Below, one piece after another: positions 1-10,211 of a stretch of DNA of 64,000 nucleotides. Numbering within the stretch: the stretch's first letter is position 1; every line of letters starts with the position of its first letter. Position numbers and translations under genes: made by a program. The notes beneath the pieces were generated by a model. It saw only the letters and a list, made by a program, of their open reading frames with translations. It ran no database searches and was not told where the DNA came from. This DNA is from Epithemia pelagica (lineage: Eukaryota; Bacillariophyta; Bacillariophyceae; Surirellales; Surirellaceae): assembly GCA_946965045.2 (NCBI GenBank), contig OX337240.1:1612001-1676000 (forward strand), given 5' to 3'.

Positions 1-67
1 GCAGCAGATTGTTTTCAGAATCACGACAACCAGAAGGAATTCAAAACAAACAAGGACACCATCGACC

Positions 68-1213
68 ATGGCAACCACAACAACGACAAGTTCTACCAGT
101 CTCTGCTGGCCGTTGGAAAAACCACCCGTCAATGCATTCTATCGAACCGCATTGGTCCTCAACAACCAGGCCGTGACATGGATGCAACATGGACAGTTTG
201 GACCCGCCATGCGTACCATGTGTGAGTGCTTGTCCAACATGCAACGAGCCTTTGTCACGACATCGTCCACCACCCACAAGAAGCAAAAGAAGACGACACG
301 AAGGACTGCTCTGCATCCACAGGAACAGTATCCGCAATCGAAGCACAAGAGCAAGAACCACCAGAACAAGAACCACAAGAACAAGACTACTGTTGTTGAA
401 GGTCTACCTGAAGCACATCCCTCCTCCTCCTCTCATACTCATGTTGCGGGAAGGACAAAGTCCAAGGACCATCCAGACAAGACAAACAAGAATTCCCACG
501 AGACGATTGCACCTGCAGCATCAGTCATTATGGATATTGAACCAATCGAGGACACGGACATTGGTCGACTCTTGGCCATGGCTCGGTATGGTCCTACTAC
601 GTCCATGGCCTCACCCATTCGTATTGCGGGAGCTGCGAGTTGTGACGAAACGGATGAGATCCAAAAGCACTTTGGTATCATGCTGTACAACCATGGTTTG
701 GCTACCTTTCTCGTGTCGACGACCATACGACCCAAACAAAGAAGAGCAAGAACGCATCGTGACGGCACAACGAGTACTACTAGTAGCACATACCAACGTT
801 ATGCGGACCGTCACAAGAAATACATGGCACGATCCCAAAAATCTTTGGAAATGGCCGAGAAAACACTTGTACTCTTGTTGGCAGCCAGCAATGCCTCCCA
901 TTCGAAACCATGGACCGACTCTGTCGTCCTGGATCAGCAGCAGCAGCAGCAGGAGAACCGAGGATCCATAGAGGACATGCCGAGCCCCGGAGTACCCGAC
1001 CTTTCCGTCTTCCTCCTCTTGGCCTTGAGTCTGAATAGTCGCTGCGTTCTCTGGTGTCAAGCAGCGCACGACAAACCGCACTACTGGCAAACAAAGGTAC
1101 CGCTGGTACAACAAGCCGTGACATGCTTGTGTGGTCGTGTCATGGCCGAACAAGCACACTGGTCCCGTTGCATGGGCGCTCGAAAGGAAGGAGTCGTGGC
1201 TCAAGCCGCGTAA
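68..1213 (+). CDS. TPR-like diatom protein of unknown function
   Basis: 381 aa, starting at the first ATG. I do not recognise a named family. Around residues 20-60 there is a helical pair (ALVLNNQAVTWMQHGQF followed by AMRTMCECL) with the spacing of a tetratricopeptide repeat. A second TPR-like block around residues 200-280 combines GIMLYNHGLATFL with QKSLEMAEKTLVLLL, and LLLALSLNSRCVLW follows. Between the first and second blocks lies a Lys/His/Thr/Asn-rich, low-complexity stretch (about 75-150) that is probably disordered. Diatom genomes contain many proteins with this TPR plus low-complexity layout; a scaffold role is inference only. No signal peptide or membrane segment is visible. The reading frame is intact. 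Confidence 0.6.
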   Translation: MATTTTTSSTSLCWPLEKPPVNAFYRTALVLNNQAVTWMQHGQFGPAMRTMCECLSNMQRAFVTTSSTTHKKQKKTTRRTALHPQEQYPQSKHKSKNHQNKNHKNKTTVVEGLPEAHPSSSSHTHVAGRTKSKDHPDKTNKNSHETIAPAASVIMDIEPIEDTDIGRLLAMARYGPTTSMASPIRIAGAASCDETDEIQKHFGIMLYNHGLATFLVSTTIRPKQRRARTHRDGTTSTTSSTYQRYADRHKKYMARSQKSLEMAEKTLVLLLAASNASHSKPWTDSVVLDQQQQQQENRGSIEDMPSPGVPDLSVFLLLALSLNSRCVLWCQAAHDKPHYWQTKVPLVQQAVTCLCGRVMAEQAHWSRCMGARKEGVVAQAA

Positions 1214-2413
1214 CCAAAGGCAAGCCAAAGAATCCTCTGCTGTCGCGGCAACGACGACTGTGGACCATCTTTCACCAGATGCGGTGCCCCGAATGAGCTT
1301 GAAGCTATTCTGGAGAGACTGACAGCATAGAAAGTCTTAGATTTCTAGAGAATGAGTGACACATGTAAGAGCTAAAACCCATTCCTTTCCACACTACCTT
1401 GAAGGTATTTCAAAAATCCTCCATGAGAGCGTCACCAACCGAAACGAAGAAGCAAGCATACAATTCCTTAGCGCAAAAGAATACCACTCCCCAATGACTG
1501 GGCGTTTCTCATGGTCCGAGTCACTATTGACGGTTTCTTGTGCTGGTCCCGAGGACGGGATTCCGTATAAGTGTCTGTGGACGATGCAACCACTCCACTA
1601 CTTTGGATGCTGGAGGACCCAACCGTTTTCCTCCAATCTGGACGTTCCATTCCCTACCATGAATGCTCTACGAGTCGTACAATAGCTTCACCACAAACAG
1701 CTCGTTTCTCTTTGTACACACCTGTTATTACCAATATATGTCTCATTGCCGAGAGGGGATGATGGAGACTGGACACTCTAGACTATGGAACTGTTGTGGT
1801 AAGGTAGGAGTAGCAAGAAGAGAATCGTCGGAAGGCACGCGCGAACGGCCTTTCCAAGAAAGGCCTCTCCGCGTCTCGGGTTTTCCAGACACGTTCCTCG
1901 GACAGACAATCGAATGCAATCGAAATAAATCGAACAACCCTGGGTGAATGGCACCGCACACGATCTTTGCGTTTGTCTCCACCGCATCTTCTCGTCGGTC
2001 GTCCTGAAAGTGAAGGCCTCTTTTTGGTTCATGGGCCAAACGTATTACATTCCTATCATTGTTGTTGCTCACGATTGCTGCTCATGAATCTTCCATCCTT
2101 CTACTACTAGCGACACGCACACGGCCAAACGAACACACAAGAGAAGAGCCACTCTCGAGGAAAGAGCAGCTACAAAAAGAGGCCCAACGTCCACCATTGA
2201 GAGCGAGAAAGGTCATTCGTAGAGATTCTTCCATCTCATATTTGAATCATCCACGCACAACGTATCGAAAGGCCTCCCACAGAACGGCACACGAAGAAAG
2301 GCCAAAGAAGACGAGACTAGAACCATTCCATTCTTGGAGCCATCTTGTCACACAAAAAGGAAAACAAAAACTGTCACACATTCGCCCAGTCTCATCATTC
2401 CAATCATTGCATC
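1214..2413. other. intergenic, no gene seen
   Basis: About 1.2 kb between two plus-strand genes. Short frames exist on both strands but none shows a coherent protein. A perfect 8-bp hairpin with a 3-base loop (GGCCTTTC/GAAAGGCC) sits at 1847-1865. The right end presumably holds the promoter and 5'UTR of the next gene. Confidence 0.5.
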
Positions 2414-3763
2414 ATGACCAACTCGTTCTTTTCGTGGTCCAAGGGGAACAGCCCCAATGACAATGAGACGCCTCCCATACCATCATCCTCTCTTTCCACA
2501 CCACTCTTGTCTCCTCCGACTGCTGTGGAACAAACTCCTCTCTTACAACAACAACAACAAGTACCCTTGTCCATGGAGCATGGTCCTCCCTCATATGATT
2601 CCACGCCATCCGAAGAGAATTGCTCGTGTTGCTCGCAAGAGCACCGTCACACTACTACCACTACTGTAGAGTCATTATCATCGCCCTCCGAGTCCACACG
2701 GCTCCTGGCCAAAACCTTTGTGGATCGGAATACGCTTGCGCCTGTCGTCCCAAACAACCACCCTCTAGAGTCCAGCCCAACGACAACGACGACGAGTCGA
2801 ATGATTTGGCACATGTATGGGTATCAAAAGGCACAACAACACGTGTCCCAATTGGTTTGGTACATGGGTGTGGTCTTGTCCTATTGGGGCATTGTGGCCA
2901 CCTTGTTGATTGCCAATCATGCCTCTCAAGACTTTATTGAATCGAATTATTTTTTAACCTTTCACATGGTGGAATTTTGGGGGGCCTTTGGCTTTGCCCT
3001 CGCCGAAGCCATTTTGCTCTATCACAATACACAATTGCTTTCCTATTCCTCCTTGTTGAAGGGGTTGACCAACGACTCGGTTCTACCGACACAACAACAA
3101 GAAGAAGGAGCAGCACGAGGGAATTCACTCCCACGGTCCGAACGACTCGAAAATGGCCTGGCACAATCCGACGCCAAATGGGCAGCCTTGACACCCATGG
3201 ACCACCACAATTCCAAAAAGAAGACATTGTGGCTCTCGTCTCTGGTTTCCATGGACACGTTGACCTTGACATTGGTCAGCATCAATGTCGTGACGGCCGC
3301 CATTGCTGCTACACTCTTCACCATGGATCCGGAACTTTACGAAGTACCCTCCCATTACATTGAATATGCTTCGCAAATTACCGTGACCTTGGTCGATTAC
3401 CTCTTTATTTTGGGAGGTGGTCGTACTCAAGGACCCACGTCATCCTGGTGGCAACACGGACAAGTCCTCTTGGCCACCTTGTTGTTGCTCATGGCCATTG
3501 TGAAACTGTTTCTCTATTCGGGCCTTATCCCCACACCGAGTGCGGAGCATTCGTCTCATTATGTCGAATTCATTGGGGAACTGGTCAATAGTACCTGGGC
3601 CTTTTGGTTTGCCTTGCAACTCTATCATCGACAACAAGATCAGGTCCATGCCCATGAAGAGCACTTGTGGAACTTGCAACTGCCAGCCAGACCACAAGAA
3701 CCACCACAACCACAAGGGGTGGCAGGAGTGGGAAACCCCGTTGGACCGCACACGATAGTGTAG
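2414..3763 (+). CDS. polytopic membrane protein, unknown
   Basis: 449 aa from the ATG at 2414; the open frame extends 23 codons upstream but without an ATG. The first 135 residues are Ser/Thr/Pro/Gln-rich and likely cytosolic. About six hydrophobic segments follow, for example near VWYMGVVLSYWGIVATLLI, HMVEFWGAFGFALAEAIL, LVSINVVTAAIAATLF, ITVTLVDYLFILGG, VLLATLLLLMAIVKLFLY and STWAFWFALQLY. Between the second and third there is a hydrophilic loop of about 60 residues. I recognise no transporter or enzyme signature. It converges on the silicon transporter gene downstream, with about 500 bp between the two stop codons. Confidence 0.7.
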   Translation: MTNSFFSWSKGNSPNDNETPPIPSSSLSTPLLSPPTAVEQTPLLQQQQQVPLSMEHGPPSYDSTPSEENCSCCSQEHRHTTTTTVESLSSPSESTRLLAKTFVDRNTLAPVVPNNHPLESSPTTTTTSRMIWHMYGYQKAQQHVSQLVWYMGVVLSYWGIVATLLIANHASQDFIESNYFLTFHMVEFWGAFGFALAEAILLYHNTQLLSYSSLLKGLTNDSVLPTQQQEEGAARGNSLPRSERLENGLAQSDAKWAALTPMDHHNSKKKTLWLSSLVSMDTLTLTLVSINVVTAAIAATLFTMDPELYEVPSHYIEYASQITVTLVDYLFILGGGRTQGPTSSWWQHGQVLLATLLLLMAIVKLFLYSGLIPTPSAEHSSHYVEFIGELVNSTWAFWFALQLYHRQQDQVHAHEEHLWNLQLPARPQEPPQPQGVAGVGNPVGPHTIV

Positions 3764-4279
3764 GAGTGGTTGAGACTGTGACGAGGGGTACAGGTATGGT
3801 ACACGTACGACAAACACCAACTCCACAACCAAAAAAGCCTTGCCAAGGACACTTTTGTCATCACCATGGTACTTGGCACACGCACACATGTGTGTGTGTA
3901 CAATATGTCTTTCAATGAGGTGACTCTTGCGACGAATTGTTTCACGCTGTTGGTTCGTTCGAGCATTGTAGCACCATCACACGCTGATGGTGTAAGTCCT
4001 CTCCCTTTGGTTGTAGTCCACAGACAGTAGTAGATAGAACCAAGACACTTGTGGTACACACAGTGATGAAAAACAAGAGACATGAAGGGCTCTTGATTAC
4101 TGGACACCCCCGAACCAATCTCTAGGAAAGACTATGTAGTATGTAGAGCCTTTCAAAACAACAGACATAGTAAACATGTAGGTTTATTCATCAAAATGCA
4201 AATGTATCCAAAATCTAAATGGTGTTGAACTCGACTAGTGAGAAGGGGGTGGGTATTTGTTTTCCTTGTTTTGCAAATG
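3764..4279. other. convergent intergenic region
   Basis: 516 bp between the stop codons of two convergent genes. It is AT-richer than the flanks and contains short CA/TG runs near 3880-3900. It should hold two 3'UTRs; no further gene is seen. Confidence 0.5.
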
Positions 4280-5980
4280 TCAGCACTGAGCCACATCCAT
4301 CGCGGCCTCTTCGTCAACACAGGAATCGTGACTCGAAGAGGACGCAGCAGAAGATTCCTCTTCCTGGATTACTGTGGAATCGGTCGTCGAATACCGTACA
4401 TCCGTTTCAAGCGTTGAAAGGGAGGTTGGCTTCTTTTCCAAGGCCGTAGGACCATTGTCGCGTCGTTCGGCCACAGTACCAATGTAAACGGTATCCTCTT
4501 GAAATCGGGCCAGTTTCTGGTGAATCCAGGCAAAGAACCACGACGAGTAACAGATACCCGTCCACTCGACCAGCAAACAAAACCGAATAATCATGGTCGA
4601 CAAGGGATTGGCCAGAAATACCATGGGGAAGGAACTGGCCAAGACACGCCAGCTCAAGGATGCAACAATGGTGGACAAGAGTGCCCCCAATACTCCTGTA
4701 TCAAAAAAGGCTTGCAATCCATCGCCGACACCAAACAAATTCTCATCCGTCTCGTCCTTGAGTTCTACGGTAAGGATTCGTGCAATGACAAACATGACAA
4801 CGGTTTGAAAGATTTGTCGTCCCACCAAAAAAGCTTGAAGATTGGCACTCGATTCCTTGAAAATCAAGTCACAATTGTACTTGGCGGACGCGTGTCGTTC
4901 AATCTCTTGAACGGGAAGATGTGCCACGGCGAAAAAGGCAATCTGCAAGCCTTCCATAATACCAGTGATACCAATAAGAGTAAAGAGCACAATCACGGAT
5001 ACCACCGGCGGAACGCCCTCCCACATGGTTGTGCTGTTTTGAAACAATGCCGTAAAAGAAACCACGAACGACGCGATCAAAATGGCCACGCTTAGTACGA
5101 CACGGGCCCAAAAGCCAATCTCTTGTAAGAGCGTCTTGGGATTCTCTTGAGATTCAATCGGCTTGCCCGAGATGCGAGCAAAGAATATTTGTACCAGATA
5201 GACTGAATGAAGAATTCCCGAAGCTTCTACGGCCAGTGCCGCATATGTAATCGCAAGCATGATGTAGTTGTTCATGTAGTCTAACATACAATGAGCCGCA
5301 TTGATTTGGGCAATCAATTGTCCAAAGATGATGGTGACAAGAATGACACCGACTCCCGCATCAAGAAAGATATCATTGACAATGGCCGGTAGCCCAAGTA
5401 CAGAAGCATCGTCAATCGTAGATACCATAAAACTTGTAAGAAAGACGCACATGAGATCCAGATACTGGCGTCCCACAATAAATCGCTCAAGATTATCTCC
5501 TCTGTGAGCCAGGGAAGTGATCTTGTATGTGCGGGGGTGAGTCTTGAGGTACAGGGACTTGTTAATGGGCTTCAGACCCACCATGCAGTTCAATCCACCT
5601 TCCATCATGGCCAGCCACAGAATCAGACCCCAGAAAACAATATAGGCCAAAACGGGATGGACGTTTTTCTCTCCGGTTGCCGTCGTTTGTTTGGTGAAAA
5701 TAGCAGCCGACACAACGACAACGCTAAAGAGCGTCAGTGCCAGAGACAAGATGTGTTTTAGGGCGGTCACTGGGTGAGCTTTCCAACATTGCGTCGTCTC
5801 TTGCTTCGAAGAATGAGGAGTTGTGGCCTCTTCTTCGTCACTGCCGTCGTCGCCGACAGTATGGGGACTAGGAATGCCAAACTCCTTCTCGCGAAGACCA
5901 TCTAAGTGATAGGGACCCTCGTCGGCAGCGGGATATGTGAAATGAGGACCTCGCGTGACTTCAATACCTTGATCAACCAT
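4280..5980 (-). CDS. SIT: silicic acid transporter (SIT)
   Basis: 566 aa from the ATG at 5980; 16 further codons are open upstream but the sequence after this Met fits a cytosolic N-terminus. About ten membrane segments lie between residues 75 and 475. Diagnostic motifs of the diatom SIT family are present: EGGLN at 127-131 and GRQ at 170-172 in the first half, CMLD at 231-234, EGLQ at 343-346 and GRQ at 387-389 in the second half. The paired EGxx/GRQ motifs are the two internal repeats known for SITs, thought to bind silicic acid. The hydrophilic C-terminal tail (from about 490) is Ser/Glu-rich. In diatoms SITs import silicic acid, coupled to sodium in marine species, at the plasma membrane for cell-wall formation. 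The frame is intact and intronless. A segment flanked by inverted repeats begins 378 bp upstream. Confidence 0.93.
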   Translation of the reverse strand: MVDQGIEVTRGPHFTYPAADEGPYHLDGLREKEFGIPSPHTVGDDGSDEEEATTPHSSKQETTQCWKAHPVTALKHILSLALTLFSVVVVSAAIFTKQTTATGEKNVHPVLAYIVFWGLILWLAMMEGGLNCMVGLKPINKSLYLKTHPRTYKITSLAHRGDNLERFIVGRQYLDLMCVFLTSFMVSTIDDASVLGLPAIVNDIFLDAGVGVILVTIIFGQLIAQINAAHCMLDYMNNYIMLAITYAALAVEASGILHSVYLVQIFFARISGKPIESQENPKTLLQEIGFWARVVLSVAILIASFVVSFTALFQNSTTMWEGVPPVVSVIVLFTLIGITGIMEGLQIAFFAVAHLPVQEIERHASAKYNCDLIFKESSANLQAFLVGRQIFQTVVMFVIARILTVELKDETDENLFGVGDGLQAFFDTGVLGALLSTIVASLSWRVLASSFPMVFLANPLSTMIIRFCLLVEWTGICYSSWFFAWIHQKLARFQEDTVYIGTVAERRDNGPTALEKKPTSLSTLETDVRYSTTDSTVIQEEESSAASSSSHDSCVDEEAAMDVAQC

Positions 5981-6357
5981 GATGATACCTTTTCCTATAG
6001 GGTGATTTTGAGAAATCTTCTTGCACAAGATCTCGTGTTCCTACAATGACGCTGAACCTAGATCTGAAGGGAATTGCGCAAGACAAAGGGGAAATCACAT
6101 TGGCATAGCCTCTCCGTCACGATCGTGTTTTTCTTTTTCGTCCGTTCCAAAGAAGAATTTCAGCGTAACCAGATGATGATCCACATTAACGCAAACGTTT
6201 GGACGCTTGGAGGCACGTTCAGAATTCAGAACTCGTTATTTGTTTCATTGATGGGAATGCCGAACGGAGATGAATATTTTGAAAAAATGGGGAGCACACG
6301 CTTTTCCCCCGTCTTTGGAGTACGTATAGTCCCTTTTAGCTTCCAAGACGTGTTCCA

Positions 6358-6433
6358 TCCCTCGGTATCAGTGTCCACTGCTTAGCTGTTTTTTGTCTGT
6401 GCCATCATTTTAGGTTCCCAGGTGGACGCAGAC
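6358..6433 (+). repeat. left 76-bp inverted repeat
   Basis: Left arm of the pair with 7644-7719; the outer 46 bases are identical to the complement of the right arm, and the seven mismatches fall in the inner 30 bases. Confidence 0.85.
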
Positions 6434-7643
6434 ATCATTTTTTGCTTTTGAGACAAATAGAAATGATCAAATGGCAAATTGGCACGCATACCCAGCTGGA
6501 GTTTTCAAAGTTTGAAACAGACGCATGCCCAGCAAGCGGCCGTGCGTGGATAAGTGCTGGTTGCTCCATAATTCATAATGACAAGCACACAATTCTTTTC
6601 TCTTGTTGCCGAAGCACATCGTACGAATGGCATTCCAGGTGAGTGTGATCCGTTGCCAATTGCCATGACAATTACATAGCTCATGCTCGACACTTGTCAC
6701 TTTTGTTTGCTCTGCTCATGGGAAGAGAGGCGATCATCTGTTGTGTCTCTGGGTAGCTCATTACGTGCCATTCTACATGTCGAAATGACGGATTTTTGAT
6801 AACTTTCATTCGATTCATAAACAGACTGCAGACATTGTTTTCTTTATATACTAGGAGTAGAAATAGAACTCGAGTGCTATTCATTCGTAGAGTTCAGTGC
6901 ATTCTGAATTCGTTGCAGATCTCTTTTCTGTTTTGAGCATGGCAATGACTCTCAGTTTCACCATGAACACAAGCAGCTCTCACACGCTACAGCTACAACT
7001 TTTGACTCTATGAACTGATAGACATGGAAAGTAGGGTGTGGCAAGAGCAAGAGGGCTTCCCATCTATTTGAAGCAAAAACAACAAAGTGTTCGGTCATTG
7101 AGAAATGAGATGATGCTACGACCTATGACGATAGTGAATCATCTATCCTACAGAAGACATGAAAGCAACCAACCAACAATCAAACAACAAAACAATTACT
7201 CCTACATCAACAAATGAGACGGGTAAGATACTCCAGTTGACATCAAGCGGCTTGTTCCTAGTCTACTCGTTCAACAAGAGACAAGCCTGTACACAAGCCA
7301 AAGGATCATGCATGAACAAGAGGAAAGATTGCAGCAGTGATGAGTGAGAAGAAAGAAAAAGAAACAAGAAGATTAGAAATAAGCCACAGTAGTGAGAAGT
7401 GAGAAGCAGTTCAGGTTCAGCCCAGCATGTTGCATCCATTGTTCTCACCTCACGTCATGGTCAAGCATTTGGCTCGGTTTTTGGTGTTTTGTGACAGACG
7501 AGGACGGGAGGGTTGCCCAAAAAATTTGAATCGTGGTGACCAGAGGACAACCACCAACCGTCCACTGTCACATGCACGCTGGCCTTGCTCCAACCCTGAG
7601 GAATTTTATTGGGTAGACAGACAGACGAAAAACATAAAATGCT

Positions 7644-7719
7644 GGCTGTGTCCACCTGGGAACCTGTGAAGGTGGCACAGACAAAAAACAGCTAAGCAGT
7701 GGACACTGATACCGAGGGA
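7644..7719 (-). repeat. right 76-bp inverted repeat
   Basis: Right arm of the pair with 6358-6433, aligned without gaps. It ends at GATACCGAGGGA. Confidence 0.85.
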
Positions 7720-8175
7720 AATTTTTCACAGTATATTGGCCCTACAAGGATCAACATCCTTTCCTTATAAACACTCACGTGTACGGAGCATATGTGACAG
7801 CCGTTGTTACGAGTATTATAGCTTATAGCCTAAGTGGAGACCCCAGATAATAGCGCCGGACAGCACGTCCCAGTCCAATCAACGGACGTTCACTATGTAC
7901 GAGTAAGTACACTTCCACTGTGTGGTCCCCAAGAATGAGAAGCTTCACTCCCACTTTTTCCGTTACCACAATTTCCCTACCTCAACGCATTCTTCTGAAT
8001 TCTATCCACGAGGGTATCTTTGAAATACGTTCCATGATATCATCATTGAGTGTTGCTTCTCGCATAGTTCCTAAATTCCTGCGTCCAACGCATACTATGG
8101 GGTGATGTATTTGGAGAAATAATTGTGACACTGCACAGATGTTGGGTTTTGGATGTCGCTTCCGAGAGATGGTAC

Positions 8176-9186
8176 ATGATGAAGTGTTTTGTTGACAAGA
8201 CGTGGTGTATCTGGCACAGACTACGTCAAAGGAGCTGCGTCTCCAGTTTATCTACGCTCCGACATTCTAGACCATTCGTGCTTCAACTGACCAAGTGTGC
8301 CCGGAGGTACACGAACAGCAGTCATAGCACATTATCGCTCGAAGGAAAAGTTGCCGTTGTAACTGGAAGTACACAAGGATTGGGCAAGGCCATTGCGTAC
8401 TTATTCAAGGAACGAGGCGTCTCTGGATTGGTCCTCAGTGGTCGGAATGAAGACCGTGGCCATGCAGTCATGGCCGATTTGAATTCCACCTTATCAACCA
8501 CGAGTGAAAATGGTTTTGAGACGGTCTTTGTACAAGGTGATTTGGCCGAGGTGGACGTGTGTCGACGAATTGTAGCCACGGCCAAGGAGCGATTGGGGCG
8601 CGTCGACATTTTGGTGAATGCGGCTGCTGTCACATACCGAGGAACGATTTTGGATACTACCCCCGAATTTTGGGATTGGATGATGAATGTCAATCTGCGA
8701 GCACCGTTTTTGTTAATTCAAGAAAGCATCAAGCTAATGAAAGAACGACAAGAAGAGCATCACGCTCAAGATTCCGGAGCATCGTTGGGAACCATTGTGA
8801 ACATTGGAAGTGTGGCGGCTTATGGCTGCGTCCCCAACTTGATGCCGTATGCGACATCCAAAGGTGGTCTCATGACCATGACCAAAAATGTTGCCTACTC
8901 TGCAATGCCAGATCGTATTCGTATCAATACACTCAACATTGGATGGATGGACACACCGGGAGAAGATGCAATTCAGAAACGGTGTGAAAACGCTTCGGAA
9001 GACTGGTTGGAAGAGGCAGAGGCAATGCAACCCTTTGGGCGTCTCTTGAAACCATTGGAGGTAGCCAAGGCGGTCGCCTTCTTGGCTTCAGAAGAGTCTG
9101 GAATGATGACTGGTGCTATTGTCGATTTTGGACAATTTGTGCACGGGGGAGGACCAATGCCTACACCATCACCTCATCACAAGTGA
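8176..9186 (+). CDS. short-chain dehydrogenase/reductase (SDR)
   Basis: 336 aa from the ATG at 8176; a GTG 17 codons upstream is in frame but less likely. Residues 1-50 are basic and Ser/Arg-rich without acids, compatible with a mitochondrial presequence. The Rossmann cofactor motif GSTQGLG is at 64-70, the adenine-contacting Asp is in GDL near 111-113, and NAAA is at 148-151. The catalytic tetrad is complete: Asn in NVNL, Ser202 in GSVAAYG, Tyr215 and Lys219 in YATSKG. This is a classical SDR of the FabG-like type, an NAD(P)(H)-dependent oxidoreductase. The substrate cannot be read from sequence: 3-oxoacyl reductase or sugar or alcohol dehydrogenase are possible. The gene is divergent from the silicon transporter. 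Confidence 0.88.
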   Translation: MMKCFVDKTWCIWHRLRQRSCVSSLSTLRHSRPFVLQLTKCARRYTNSSHSTLSLEGKVAVVTGSTQGLGKAIAYLFKERGVSGLVLSGRNEDRGHAVMADLNSTLSTTSENGFETVFVQGDLAEVDVCRRIVATAKERLGRVDILVNAAAVTYRGTILDTTPEFWDWMMNVNLRAPFLLIQESIKLMKERQEEHHAQDSGASLGTIVNIGSVAAYGCVPNLMPYATSKGGLMTMTKNVAYSAMPDRIRINTLNIGWMDTPGEDAIQKRCENASEDWLEEAEAMQPFGRLLKPLEVAKAVAFLASEESGMMTGAIVDFGQFVHGGGPMPTPSPHHK

Positions 9187-9504
9187 GAATGAACGGATAG
9201 ACGAAAACGACGCTCATGTCGACAAGCACGTCTCCCGTCAACACAAAAGTGAACAATCAACTTGTTCACCTTGCAATACTATCAGGAGGAAAAGGGCGCA
9301 GAGGACCTGCGAGTGTGCCACTTTAAGCGGTTCTCCGTGTGAAAACGTCGTAATGGACAGGGCTTGACTTGACCTTAGATTCATTAAAGCTGATGTAGAA
9401 TCATCTATCTGAATTTCCATCTCTTGAAAGATCCTTGATGCATTTTCATACTTCCATTCCAAAGCAATACAATGACAAATGAAACCTGAAGACCAAGTTG
9501 CTCT
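9187..9504. other. convergent intergenic region
   Basis: 318 bp between the SDR stop and the stop of the small repeat protein on the other strand. Nothing beyond 3'UTR-like sequence is seen. Confidence 0.4.
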
Positions 9505-9711
9505 TTAGGATTCATCCCATAACTTCTGAGTGTATCCCAACACTGCGGCGGCCTGTTGTTGTTCCGCGGTCAACTCGTTCCAGTCGTATTTGTCTACTAC
9601 CACCTTTTCGTCATTGTCCCACTTCTTCTCGTTGTAGCCAAGGACAGTAGCAGCATTCTTCACATCGTCTGGGAGCTCTTCCCAATCGAAATCATCGTAT
9701 TTGCCACCCAT
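9505..9711 (-). CDS. 68-aa tandem-repeat protein
   Basis: A small acidic protein made of two copies of one unit of about 30 residues. Each copy carries an acidic YDW/FDW-x-EL start, an Ala-rich helix, then VLGY, a Lys and WD. Unit 1 reads WEELPDDVKNAATVLGY and unit 2 reads WNELTAEQQQAAAVLGY. This internal repetition with conserved Trp, Leu, Gly and Tyr argues strongly that the frame is real despite its size. I do not recognise a named family. A stand-alone protein-interaction module is inference. No signal peptide, membrane segment or Cys/His metal site is seen. It starts at the ATG whose complement is 9709-9711. Confidence 0.75.
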   Translation of the reverse strand: MGGKYDDFDWEELPDDVKNAATVLGYNEKKWDNDEKVVVDKYDWNELTAEQQQAAAVLGYTQKLWDES

Positions 9712-10211
9712 TTTGGAACGATTGTGAGATTCGTTATTTGTTTGTCAACAAGAGAGCTGTTGTCGACAAAAGCGAGGACAAATCAACGGTTTGATTCCTT
9801 GTGGCAATGATCACAATTGCCGAGAAAGGCGTACTACCCATCTTGAATTTCCGTTTTGTCTACAGAACGTTAGGGAGGACAAGCACGTGCCTTTGATTGT
9901 ATTTTCATTTAAGTATGTTTCACACCCTACCAAGACCAATCTTAAGTAATCGAAGATACACGTGCAAGGCAAGTCAATTCCCAACGCATGGAAGCTACTA
10001 TCCACGATAGAAAATCCAAGTCGACTTGATGGCTGGAGTTGTAGCTGTTCATTGTCATTTGCCGAGATCTCCCTCTAATCAGTTACCGAAAAGCGACTGG
10101 AGTTGCTTCCGATGGCCTCGGATGTACATTACAGTCGACGTGCATACTTGGAACTGCAACTGGGAACTGGGAACACCTTGGAGCTTCGAGTCCACACTAG
10201 AAGAAGGCACC
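9712..10211. other. divergent intergenic region
   Basis: 500 bp between divergent genes; presumably both promoters. The plus frame is open from 10026 but the preferred ATG is at 10212. No other feature is seen. Confidence 0.4.

Larger units (their letters stand above)
6358..7719. mobile_element. candidate non-autonomous DNA transposon
   Basis: A 1,362-bp stretch bounded by two inverted arms of 76 bp (6358-6433 and 7644-7719) that align without gaps at about 69 of 76 positions. The outer tips read TCCCTCGGTATCAGTG and its complement. No transposase or other coherent reading frame lies between the arms. I could not find a clear target-site duplication: the flanking bases differ. A non-autonomous transposon is the likely explanation; an inverted segmental duplication is the alternative. 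Confidence 0.5.
5981..8175. other. divergent intergenic region holding an inverted-repeat element
   Basis: 2.2 kb between the divergent SIT and SDR genes. Most of it is the segment bounded by 76-bp inverted repeats (6358-7719). The remaining 377 bp next to SIT and about 450 bp next to the SDR gene must contain both promoters. No convincing coding sequence is present. Confidence 0.6.

Noticed and set aside
1847-1865. 8-bp hairpin GGCCTTTC/GAAAGGCC as a terminator
   Set aside because: Bacterial-type terminators are not expected in nuclear diatom DNA and no T-run follows.
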